A stretch of DNA of 64,000 nucleotides, from the NCBI RefSeq assembly GCF_037392515.1, contig NC_090290.1, positions 25,813,753-25,877,752 on the forward strand, given 5' to 3'. The notes beneath the pieces are model-generated. The model saw only the letters and a program-made list of their open reading frames with translations. It was not told the DNA's origin and ran no database searches. Positions 23,997 to 34,153 of the stretch are shown one piece after another (the stretch's first letter is position 1; each line of letters starts with the position of its first letter). The DNA comes from Haliotis asinina. Taxonomy: Eukaryota; Mollusca; Gastropoda; Lepetellida; Haliotidae. The position numbers were made by a program, and so were the translations under genes.

Positions 23997-26900
23997 GTAA
24001 GACTTACATTCATCACAATCACATCTATGTCTTCAAGTCATAAGCTGTTCCAGCAACCGAAAACATGAAGTACCGACTACACACTCACTCCCCGACCTCC
24101 ACCCTACCCGCTACACCCTCCACACGATGACTATTTTGAACTGATGTTCGTTAGTCACTCGTCACCACCCCATCTCCATGAAAAATGATTTCAACTAACA
24201 GGAAGTCATTATACTTCTAGTTCCACAAGTATTCTTTTGGAGAGCGGGTTTGTCTATGTGGATGTACTCCGGCAAAAGTAACTGTCATATGCAGTTCAGT
24301 TCCTCCCATCAATAAAACCTCCTCTGCAAATCGATTGTTTAATGGAAAAATATCTTCAACTGGATATTATTTAATTGACATTAACCTTGGCGTCAACTCC
24401 CTGTCTTTTCAGTCGTGATTCACAGTGTAAGGGATGCAAGAAACTACAGAATGATAGTCGATTTGTTTCTCACAATAACCTGCTATGTTTCTTGGTGTGG
24501 CTATCAGCGATCCCACCAGCATCAAGGTGACACAATGAACTCGACACATGTTTCACTGTTCAGAAAGGTACGGAACAGCCTAAAACAATCAGCTGGCTTT
24601 TGCTTTCTCCTGAAAGTCAATAACTGATTGCCACACGCCTAGACATAAACCTCTAGCCTTCACTCACCATACCCCACTTATATCATGAGTTTTATGTCAT
24701 GTAGGCAGCTTTTAACAGACTATCAAAGTTATTTGAGGCAACGGCACATTACTTTGATTCAGATGTATCGTCATGGCGACCGCACCCCGTACACTACGTA
24801 CCCCACCAATCCCCACGTGGAGAGTGCTACGTGGCCCCAGGGACTCAAGTGGCTGACGACGGTAAGTATGTTGACACTGATAGTTGCAGTTCGGCGTTAA
24901 GATGTCAGATGACGTAGTATTACACCATACATTACATTTCAGGATGGAATGGAACAACTCTACTCTTTAGGCCGCTTCCTCCGACGGCGCTACTCGGGGT
25001 TTCTCAGCGACAAGTACCTGCACACAGAGGTGGGGTTCTGTTGAAGGTGTGTAAACCAGAGGTGGGTGCTGTGGAATCGAGGTCAACTCCTCTCCCAGGG
25101 GTGGGTTGTGTGGAAGGTGGGTAAAGCAGAGGTGGGCTGTGTGGAAAGTGGGTAAACCAGAGGTGGTTGGTGTAGAATCTAAGTCAACTCTTCTCCCAGG
25201 GGCGGGTTGTGTGAAAAGTGGGTAGAGCAGAGGTGGGCTGTGTGGAAAGTGGGTAAACCAGAGGTGGGTGGTGTAGAAGCGAGGCCAGCTCCTCTCACAG
25301 AGGCTGGATGTGTGGAGGGAAGGTGAACTGCCTGGTTCACATTTGGTCTGAGATGAGTTTACGGCGTCTGTAAACAGATCATAACTCCATTTCTGTGCAT
25401 TCACCGAGCGGCGGCAGGCGGAGGTCGTCCAATTACCGCACGATTCTGCGAGTACGAAATTTCCGTAGCCGGTAAGTGGCACCACACGTAGGCCGTGGTG
25501 ATCGTGCAGTAAACGCACGATTTGTTGGGACTAAAGGATCGTTGGATCATGGGATATACGCGCGGACATCCTGAGCAGCTTCTATGCAGATTTCACTCGG
25601 CCTGTCCCCAAGGAAATCACACGTTGCCCGTAATCAATGTGAACACAAACGTCGTAGACCGCGGTGCCTAAAACACCTTCGACAACTTTAACATACGGCG
25701 CACGTGGATGCAATCTAGGTCTTAGACAGAAGGGGTGGAGAGGAAAGCATGTAAAGCCAGTACTACAAAAGGGGTAGCTGGTTTTGAGACACGTCAGACT
25801 TGATGTGGATGACTGGATCGTTATCCTAGCGGCGAGCTTCTATGACAACACGGACAACGATCCAGAGATTATACTGACCAGTATATCCTGATGGTGGTTA
25901 GACGTATTTTGAGCCTCGAAGTTGTCAAGATGCATCTAGCGTGTTACACGCCCTCTTTGTGCTGTTTGGTTGCTATGGTCTTCTCTTCAGATTCACGTGG
26001 AGAGTTCAGACGTGGACAGGTGCCTGATGTCTGCCTACTCCAACCTGGCTGGTCTGTACCCTCCAAGTGGAGACCAAGTGTGGAACAGCAATATCCATTG
26101 GCAGCCCATCCCCGTCCACAGCAGACCCAAAGTGGAAGACAATGTGCGTTAATACAGAGAGCATATATACATTCTTTACTGTAGTAATAGAGCAACTCTG
26201 TGCCGACTGAGGTTGTACACAGCTCTCACATTGTCAGATAACATTTAACAGGTCTGAAACAAAACTTGCATAAAAAATACAATTTGAAACAGGGTCCACT
26301 TGTAACGTGTTGTCACCCTGTAGTTATGGTATCCCTCCCCATGACTGAGTGAGTGTGACTTTACGCTTTGCGTTAGAGATATTCCAGCAATACCACGACA
26401 GAGGACACCAGAAATCGGCTGCACACACTCTACCCATGCGGGGAATCAAACCCAGGTGATCTCGTTCCCTTGTGGTACAAATTATGCCGATGCAACGAAC
26501 GATTTACACCATTTACTCTGCCCACCTTATTATGTAGCCCACCTGTAATAGAGGCAGTGCACTCTGTATTCACGCTACATGGTGTATGGTGAGCATGTCC
26601 GATCAAACAGCTCTGGAACATCAGGATAAATTCAGAAGTGGAAATGGATTTGCACACTGTAAGCGGGTCCGTTTTTTTCAGATGTTGGCTTTGGGAAAAC
26701 CATGCCCCAAGAATGACTTGCTGTACAACTTACGTTTCAACTCTGCACAGGTACACAGAGTAGAAGCAGACAACAAGGTATGTCTGACTCAACAAGCACA
26801 TTGCTTAGTGATTCTGCCACTGGAAAAAAGAATAATTTACAACCAGAAGTGAAGACACGTTTTCATGAAACGCTTTGAAATTAAGTTATAACACCAGGTA

Positions 26901-29900
26901 TTCATGAGTTATGCCCGTCATGAGTTCTGTTTTGATAGCTGTTTACCTCAATGTAATGGTTTTATCTCGAGATGGATGATGACATGTTCAAAGTAACATG
27001 ACGAACAACATCATTCTGAAATATCTGTGGCCACTTCATGATGTCACCAAGGTATTGGGTATTAGTGACATCTTGACTGGGATTATTACAGCTACGTGAA
27101 AGAGGTTTGTGTACCGTGAAATCTCTTGTTGTAATTATGTGATGTCATAGAGATTGCATGTTAGTGGAAGTCTGTTTATGGACACCGCATGATGTTTAAG
27201 ACAATTGTGTATTGGAAAAGTGTGATGTTGCATGATATGTAATGCCAACTGGAGGACCTCTTTCCACTTACACACCCGTGAAGATCCGGGGTAGAACAGG
27301 CCTTCAACAACCCATGCTGGCCATAAAAGGTGAGTCTGGTTGTCGTGGGAGGCGACCAACGAGATCGGGTGGTCAGGCTCGCTGACTTGGTTGGCACATC
27401 CCATTGGTTCCCAATTGTGCAGGTCGATGCTCATGTTGTTGATCGCTGGGTTGTCTGGTCGAGCTTATTTACAGACCGCCGCCATATAACTGGAATATTG
27501 CTGAATGGGACGTACAACTAAACTCACTCACTCAAATTACACAAAAATGATGACCATTCCAAATTTCTAATATACAAATACTGGTAACGTAACATATATG
27601 ATATATACCTTTCAGGATTTCTTCCACTTTTTGGAGGAAAAGTCAGGTCATTCTTCAGTCACCTTTAAGAACTTGTGGGAGATCTCCGATACTCTGTTTT
27701 GTGAGGTGAGTCAACATACAAAGTGTCAGTGAAATCTTTGGTATCACAGCAGCAGGTGTTCTTGGGGCTTGTTAGAAAGGAAAACAGACAATGATGACGG
27801 GAACACCGACCTATGCTGCTGGGGCATGCAGACCAAGACACCATTACCATTCAGTTCCTTTTTGGTTCACCAAAGTGGGCGTTAGGTTCGTGAGACCTGG
27901 GCGCACACACAGATCAAACTCCCGGTAAGATAACATGTTAATCTCACCTTAATGACTATGGCTAGGTTTTCTCGAAACGTTTGTAACCCTACAAACTTCT
28001 GAAGCCCATTCTTAACACAATGGCTATGGCTAAGAACGTTTCGGGAATAAGTCCAAGGCCCCTTAGTCACTGTACCAGTTAGTAACAGAATATCAGCAAG
28101 ACAAGCCCACGTGGATAGGATATTGAGAAACCTGGAAATATAATCGTGGCAAATTTTGGATTAGTGCTCAAGTGGCAAGTATTACAGAGAGACGTATGGC
28201 TTCTTCATTGGTGTCATCTTGGCTGAATGATGAAAAGGGCAACAATTGTTTGACAGCTACTTGCTTCTCAGTAGAGAGACTTGTCAGCCTCTGTATACTT
28301 CAGCCTCCTGGTCCTTTTATACACGCTGGCGTATGATCGATGAAGCAGTCACCTGGTGTTTCAGCGTAACCACAATGTCACATTGCCGACCTGGGTTAAC
28401 TCCACCATCTACCAGAAACTAAGGGACTTTGAAGCTGTTGGGTATGAACTCCTCTACAATGGCACCACCAGGGCCCGTCTTAATGGAGGTAAGTCATTTC
28501 GTTTCTACGTCAACTTAATTCGAGAAAATACAAATACAATATGATCTTGTAACAATTTAACAACCAAATCGTAAATAGAAACATGTTTCAACATGTTTTC
28601 AAATCATATATAACTGATAACCACGCATAGCCATTCGTGTGGTAAAAGAAAATCAAATCTTATTCAGACCAAGTTGCGTTATTCTGTTAGTTAATGAGCT
28701 TTCATTTGTACAGAGTTGGATTAAAAACTGATCCCATTTATATACGTGGTGATTCTCGTGGTGATTGATGACTCCTATCATTATCAGTTTGAATGTCCAT
28801 TAAACAAATAACAGACAGTTAGTTTTATGTTATCAGTTGAGCGAACTTGTTCATCAGCAGGTATTTCAGTTGACTTTAAACATTTGTTAGAAGGAAATGC
28901 AGACCTACCATGTGAAAATACAAATAGTGCAGTCGTTCATTAGTGAGACAAAACAATTTGTATAGCATACTGGTAGTATTCTGTATATTCTCTATATCTA
29001 TTACTTATACTCCTTTCTTGTCAATTATCTGTCGTCCTTATTTGTGGCAAGCTAAATTACCTATGCACATACCAAGGAGAGGATATTCTTAGTTGGATAA
29101 CTTGTTTCTAATCCTTTTTTCTTTGTGAATGAAATATGTTCAAAATAGAGGAAAGTAATTTGGCAATGTCTCTAATTGTTTAAGTGGGTTACGTATGGTG
29201 GCATTAAGTCCAAACACATGTCAACAGACAAAACTGGGTTTAAGTGAGTGTAGTTTAAAGTTTAGTTTTCAATCCAGTGATTAACAGCATGAGCATCGAT
29301 CTACGCAAATGGGATACGATGACATGTGTGAACCAAGTCAGCGAGCCTGGCCATCTGACCCCAATATATACTATACGCCTCTAACGACAAGCATTGGTCA
29401 CTAACCCGGATGTTCCCGGGTCTCGGGGTTTAAGGATTACTCAAGGTGAAGACAACACATTGTTGTGCTTAACAGTCTGCAGTGTGAACTCTTGCAGTCT
29501 ATATAAGGCTTATAGTTATGACTGATGTTCGGTTATTTTTTGTATTGTCACTGATGCTATCATTATATGAATTGAAGGTCCTCTTTTGAAGAGATGGATT
29601 GAACTGACTCAAAAGAAAGTTGCATCAAAGAGCTACACAACTAAGATGAACATGTTCAGCGCGGTTAGTAACTTCTTTAAACTTGTAACATTGGCCAATA
29701 TTTGTTCCATTACAGGATCCTGCTTCAATTTGAGTGAGCGAGTTAGATGAGAAATTGATTCGAAGTAGTTCATGTATATCCTGACATGTCCACTTATTGA
29801 TGGAAAAACGACCAAACAGAGGAAGCTGTTAGATGTATACACAAATTTAGGATCAGGCAAACCCAGGAGCATACACACCAATGGTGCGAACAAATCATAC

Positions 29901-31579
29901 AAACCAGTACCAGCCATCCGTACAAACCAGTGGTGCGTTCAAACCAATAGTCCGTACAAACCAACAGTGCGTTCAAACCAATGATGCATGGAAACCCATG
30001 AGAATACAAACCCATTTGCATTCTAACCCATGCTGAAAAAAGAGACACATCTGTAAACCAGATTTCATGAACGGAGGCTTAACTAATGGGTGCACTTCTA
30101 CACAACAACTTAGACGTTATCCAGTTGGCCACACTGGCCCTCTTACCTGTGTAACAACCAGCACACACGCACCAGCAAGTGCCAGTGGCGGTGGCATTTG
30201 TTCATGTATATGATATGGGGATAAGGTTGAAAACCTCTTGCAATGTCCAATGTTAGCGAGGGTAGCTGTACCTACAGGATACTGATCACCGGAGTAAGGG
30301 CAATGTGCGAACGACAAAAGAAAAGCAATTTTGGAAAATTAATAAAATCTCACAAAAGTTAGCGTTTGTATTTATGCCTTCTATTTAAAAAATGACAAAA
30401 ATCCAGAATTGCGTTTCTTTTGCTGTTTAGTATACGACAAACCAATCAAAATGCGTACAATGATTACTGTGCTTTGATAAAAATAGCCCTAAGTTGTTAA
30501 ATCGTCTGGAAAATTGTATTTAATTTTTTGAAAGTCGTGACAAATATCAAATTTTGTTAGCCAGTCGAGCTAGCAATGCCTGGAAGTTACTAGCTCAAAA
30601 CATAATTCACTATCCCGAAATCTAGAAGTGGCAATCTGAAAGCTAAAGTGGCCTTCTCGCACACTGAGTAAGGGGTTGTATGGTTGTATGTTTCTGCAGC
30701 ACGACTCCACTACCGTGGCGCTACTCCTGGCTCTCGGAGTCCACAACCACCGCAACCCACCCTACTCCTCTACCACCATGATGGAGCTACATGAAGCCAC
30801 GCCCGGTGCCTTCCACGTGGAGCTGTACTTCAGGAACGTGTCCTCCACAGATCCTAACGATGACACACAGCCTCATCAACTCACTATACCAGGTAACAAG
30901 GATCGCTTACCCACTAAAGCGATTAAAGCCCAAGCATTTTTTCTGGTACACATGTGTCACAAAGCTGTGGTTGTTCATAATTTACTGCAAACACCGTCCC
31001 TAACGTGTTGATTCTTATGAAATCCTATTTTTGGTTTTGCATAACTGCCTACGCTTACTTCTGTGCTCACAATGACACCTGCACTGTATGATTGTTTACC
31101 TGTGTGTTATTGTGTAGGTTGTACGTCCCAGTGCCCGCTGAGCAAGTTTGTGTCTCTTACCAAAGACGTTGTACCAACAGACTGGGATGCCGAGTGCGCA
31201 GCGTCCAACACAGGTAAACGGGGATGTATTCTAAGCTACCAGCAAGCACTGTGTTGCAGCCAAGTATTCCTGCAACCACATTACCGAATTGTTGTATAGA
31301 GACTTTCTGTGTGTGATGTAATATTATGTCATAGTGAAATGGGGTCGTCTAGTGGTTAAAGCGTTTGTCCGTCACGCCGCCTAAGACCCGGTTTGATTTC
31401 TTACGTGGGTGCAGTGTGTGAAGCCTATTTCTGGTGTAATCCGTTATTGTTGCAATATTACTAAAAGCGGCATGAAACTTAACCCAGTCGCTCACAAGAA
31501 GTGGATGATTAGTATGTGCCCGGATGTTTGACATGTAGATACATCTGGTGTTTCAGATCCAATCATCGGGAAGCGGTGA
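23898..31579 (+). CDS. Histidine acid phosphatase, secreted type (ACP-B), complete
   Basis: Eleven exons join in frame to 382 codons including the stop: 23898-23996, 24763-24861, 24943-25029, 25991-26143, 26682-26777, 27616-27705, 28365-28488, 29578-29663, 30700-30892, 31118-31213 and 31557-31579. The product is a histidine phosphatase clade 2 acid phosphatase. It has a signal peptide, RHGDR at the start of exon 2 and SAHDS across exons 8 and 9. Eight of the nine shared internal exons match ACP-A in length or differ by one codon, so the two genes are tandem duplicates. Unlike ACP-A there is no transmembrane segment: the last exon adds only DPIIGKR and a stop. AATAAA at 31656 lies 77 bp further on. 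The expected product is a soluble secreted or lumenal enzyme. The start was chosen because the hydrophobic signal follows it directly. Confidence 0.92.
24763..24861 (+). CDS. ACP-B exon 2 with RHGDR motif
   Basis: The exon begins MYRHGDRTPYTTYPTNP and ends LKWLTT before GTAAGTATG. It has 33 codons in phase 0. DNA identity to the ACP-A counterpart is about 66 percent by my count. Confidence 0.93.
24943..25029 (+). CDS. ACP-B exon 3
   Basis: Twenty-nine codons run from DGMEQLYSLGRFLRRRY to SDKYLHTE, after acceptor ACATTTCAG. The donor CAGAG/GTGGGG is the first unit of a minisatellite filling the start of intron 3. Confidence 0.92.
25027..25330. repeat. Minisatellite starting at ACP-B intron 3 donor, about 30- and 40-bp units
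   Basis: The units begin GTGGG and end CCAGAG or CCCAGGG, for example GTGGGCTGTGTGGAAAGTGG then GTAAACCAGAG. The first unit starts at the real 5' splice site, ACAGAG/GTGGGG. About eight units alternate between a short form and a longer form carrying GGTCAACTCCTCTCCCAGG. Confidence 0.9.
25991..26143 (+). CDS. ACP-B exon 4
   Basis: Fifty-one codons run from IHVESSDVDRCLMSA to VHSRPKVEDN after acceptor CTCTTCAG. The first 30 codons are nearly identical in DNA to ACP-A exon 4, while the flanking introns show no similarity. Confidence 0.95.
26345..26460 (-). mobile_element. SINE family A fragment
   Basis: The tail (GAGTGAGTGTGACTTTACG), the GAGGACACCAGAAATCGGCT block and the B-box block GGGGAATCAAACCCAGGTGA are present in reverse orientation in intron 4. 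The A-box end is missing. Confidence 0.7.
26682..26777 (+). CDS. ACP-B exon 5
   Basis: The exon encodes MLALGKPCPKNDLLYNLRF and on to VEADNK, 32 codons, with acceptor TTTTTTTCAG and donor AAG/GTATGT. It is strongly diverged from ACP-A exon 5, with only the CP, LYN and C-terminal NK positions shared. Confidence 0.88.
27255..27535. mobile_element. SINE-like repeat, family B, reverse orientation
   Basis: The element runs from CACCCGTGAAGATCCGGGG through GAGGCGACCAACGAGATCGG and GCCGCCATATAACTGGAATA to AACTCACTCACTC. It is a fairly intact copy within ACP-B intron 5. Confidence 0.8.
27616..27705 (+). CDS. ACP-B exon 6
   Basis: Thirty codons run from DFFHFLEEKSGH to LWEISDTLFCE, with acceptor CCTTTCAG and donor GAG/GTGAGT. 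The IxDTLFCE ending is shared with ACP-A. Confidence 0.92.
28365..28488 (+). CDS. ACP-B exon 7
   Basis: The exon encodes RNHNVTLPTWVNSTIYQKL through ELLYNGTTRARLNG and ends GGA G/GTAAGT. At 124 bp it equals the ACP-A exon in length and phase. Confidence 0.93.
28489..29577. other. ACP-B intron 7 with a SINE family B copy at about 29225-29430
   Basis: Most of this intron shows nothing recognisable. Between about 29225 and 29430 a partial family B element is visible from AATCCAGTGATTAACAGCAT through GGGATACGATGACATGTGTG to ACCCGGATGTTCCCGGGTCT. Confidence 0.6.
29578..29663 (+). CDS. ACP-B exon 8
   Basis: The exon completes GG and encodes PLLKRWIELTQKKV and TTKMNMFSA before GTTAGT. It is one codon shorter than its ACP-A partner. 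The acceptor is ATTGAAG, which is polypyrimidine-poor, as in ACP-A. Confidence 0.9.
29664..30699. other. ACP-B intron 8
   Basis: A short patch of repeated AAACCA-containing words such as CAAACCAGTGGTGCGTTC lies near 29895-30010. I recognise nothing else in the intron. Confidence 0.5.
30700..30892 (+). CDS. ACP-B exon 9 with HD catalytic motif
   Basis: The exon begins HDSTTVALLLALGV and ends LTIPG in phase 1 before GTAACA, after acceptor TTTCTGCAG. The motif is HDSTT rather than HDTT, an added Ser right after the catalytic Asp balanced by a one-residue loss a few positions later. Confidence 0.94.
31118..31213 (+). CDS. ACP-B exon 10
   Basis: The exon encodes GCTSQCPLSKFVSLTKDVV, then PTDWDAECAASNT, ending ACA G/GTAAAC in phase 1. 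It matches the last conserved block of the family, CSPSCPLERF to QDWSTEC in human ACP3. Confidence 0.92.
31336..31500 (+). mobile_element. SINE family A (tRNA-derived) just before ACP-B terminal exon
   Basis: It reads forward from TGGGGTCGTCTAGTGGTTAA (A box), through a B-box-like CCGGTTTGATTTC, to TATTACTAAAAGCGGCATGA. It lies between exon 10 and the terminal exon. Confidence 0.85.
31557..31579 (+). CDS. ACP-B terminal exon: short soluble tail
   Basis: After acceptor GTGTTTCAG the frame reads DPIIGKR and TGA. There is no hydrophobic helix. AATAAA follows at 31656-31661. The choice rests on frame, acceptor and the nearby polyadenylation signal. A more distal transmembrane exon used in another isoform cannot be excluded, though I found none. 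Confidence 0.65.
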
Positions 31580-31655
31580 GAGAAGGCCAGTCTCGCCATT
31601 ACAAACACACCATACCAAATCCTGGCTTCTCTCAATTGTACTCGGAACATTCATG

Positions 31656-31661
31656 AATAAA
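31656..31661 (+). terminator. Polyadenylation signal AATAAA for ACP-B
   Basis: A canonical AATAAA lies 77 bp after the ACP-B stop codon. No closer competing signal is seen. Confidence 0.6.
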
Positions 31662-31699
31662 ACACGTGCTTCTTACTTATTCTTTGAGTTAAAGTTTAG

Positions 31700-32375
31700 T
31701 AGTTTAGAGCTGACATGCAGCTGTCACATCAGGCTGTCACAATGGCCACATTAAACTGTTACACCAGACACGATAAGCTGTCACTTTCGTATCAAGCTGT
31801 CACATCAGATAAACAACACTTACATCAGGATGTCACACTAAACAAACGTGTCACATCAAACTGTCACAACTATTACACCAGGCGGTCACAAATGTCACAT
31901 CAAGCTGTCATAACTGTCACATCAGGCACAGCAGACGTTCACATTAGGTAAACATGTCATTACTAAACTGTCACATCAGGCTGTCACAGCAGGCTACAAC
32001 AACTGATACACGAGGCTGTCATAACTGTCACACCAGGTTGTCACATTAAAGTGTCACAACAGGCTACCACATCTGTCATAGCAGACAACCACAACTGTCA
32101 CACCATGTTGTCAGAACTATCACATCAGTCACAAAATGATGTCACAACTGTCACATCAGGCCGTCACATCAAGCTGTCACAACTGTAATATCAGGTTATC
32201 ACATCAGTCACAAACTGTCAGATCATGCTGTCACAACTGAAATATCGGGTTATCACAACAGTCACACCAAGCTGTCACACCTGTCATATCAGGATATGTC
32301 ACAACTGTCACATCAAGCTGCCACATCTGACTGTCACAACAGTAATATCAAGCTGTAACAATTGTCACACCTGCA
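31700..32375. repeat. Irregular CTGTCACA array downstream of ACP-B
   Basis: The words CTGTCACAACTGTCACATCA, CATCAGGCTGTCACA and their variants recur over about 650 bp without a strict period. It starts right after the ACP-B polyadenylation signal. Confidence 0.85.
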
Positions 32376-34153
32376 GGATTGGTGGTATATATAGAGGCTC
32401 CCATGACAGCCTTGCCAATTCGTAGGACTGATATCTTCTAACGAGTCCTAGTGCTGTCGCCGTCACAAAGATGTTCAGGAGCTGGATCTGCCAGATGTAG
32501 TGGTGTTTGGGCGATATCATGACTCTTGATTTCCCCGATCTTGAGCGGCTTGGGGGTCTGGTCTTTTCGCTGGTATCGGCCTGGCTGCTGTTGAAGGTTA
32601 TTGCCAGCTGACGTTGAGAAGCCCCTGTATATGGGCATGCACATCGTCTCCTTGCGCATGCCTATCTTGGTATATTCTTGGAGTTACTTGTCATGTTTGC
32701 TCTGTACATCTATCGGTGCATTTTGACCATGCACGATTCCTACGAAGGTTTCGGACATCTGCTTTGTTATCAGGAGCATGATGCGTTTTGCTAAATGTTT
32801 TCTGCTTTGGTTCAAACCTACACCAGCGTGTTTGTATTTGTATAGTAAATGTTACTTTAAAAGCGATAACTTTCTTTTGCCCTGTAGTTTATGAAAATAA
32901 CTATAACATGGTTCGTTTGTTTGATTAATTCTGTGTTTACCAACTGAAATGTACACCTGTAATCTTATACACCGCCCACACTAAACAACACGGGTGAAAG
33001 TGGTAAGGCGCCTGGTAGCGGTACTTTCATGACGCAACAACCACAATCGAAATGACACAGTTAAGTGGACTTGTCTCCCTTTTGATTAACGAAGGGAAGT
33101 AACTGCGTTGTGAATCTAGAGGGGAGTGTTCGCAGAAGTAGCTGACAGAATTGTCTCATTTTGTTTGTGGATTGATCTGTTATTACTGCGCTGTCAACAT
33201 GGCAAGGTAACAGCCCTAGTGTTGAACAATTATTATTCGCTCATAGAAGTAAACTAGAACGTGTTTTCTTGTGGCTGTGGCATATTGATGTTCAGTCAGT
33301 GGCACGGAATGCTGTACATAACAGGAATAACCGAACCAGTCAGTATGTGTAGCTATCAAGTCAGGCACGTAGTCATTGTGACTCATCACCACGTGCATCG
33401 TATGACACGATTACAGCGTGATAATGAGCAACAAGAAAATAAAGTCCAAGCAGCGTTCTTGGTTATCAAAATCATTGTTATGCAAACAAAACGATGTGAC
33501 CGTAAAATCCTCCAACCGCCCGACTGTCATTATTCATGGTTTGATAATTTGGGATGAACTTTTTTTTCATGGTCAGACGTATGCCCAGAAAAAGGTTGTG
33601 GGCAATGGGGAGAATGTAAAGATAACTACAACTGGTTTAATTACACAATAGATAGTGATTCTGTTGTATTTTTTAAATTCCCAAAGGTCAAGCATTGTGT
33701 ACGTGTTAATAGTGCAAATCACATGGATGTTCAATTAAAATGTATTGGGTTGTGAGCTTATTCATTTGGGATAGTATATTAATTGATGAATATCCAGCAG
33801 ATGGGTGGATGGGTGTAGTTGAGGGATACTCAACAACTCTCCATGTAAATTATAACTTGAGTAATAGATAAACACGTTATCTTGAGCTTTGTATTATAAT
33901 TAGAGTATGTGGTAGTATATTAGTGGGTATGATATGCAACAAACATCAACTGATGTTTAATGGACTGCCGAGAGCCAGATATACATCTTCTGTTCATGAG
34001 TTCATATCTCCTGATTTTGATTTCTTACAGCTTTAGATTTTGGCACTTAGTGAAAATATGTTCTCCAGATAAAGATATTGTGCTTCAACAGAATGTGTGT
34101 TCATGTTTTCAGTTCCCTTTCACAGTTAATCTGTTTTTCTTTCTCAGGTAAGA
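32376..34153. other. Spacer before the DUSP/BTB gene; possible 5' UTR exon
   Basis: I see no conserved coding exon. The 34154 start follows TTTCTTTCTCAG/GTAAGAATG, so an untranslated exon may lie upstream. One candidate ends ATGGCAAG/GTAACA at about 33205. It is preceded by AGGGAAGTAACTGCG, but this is a guess. Confidence 0.3.
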
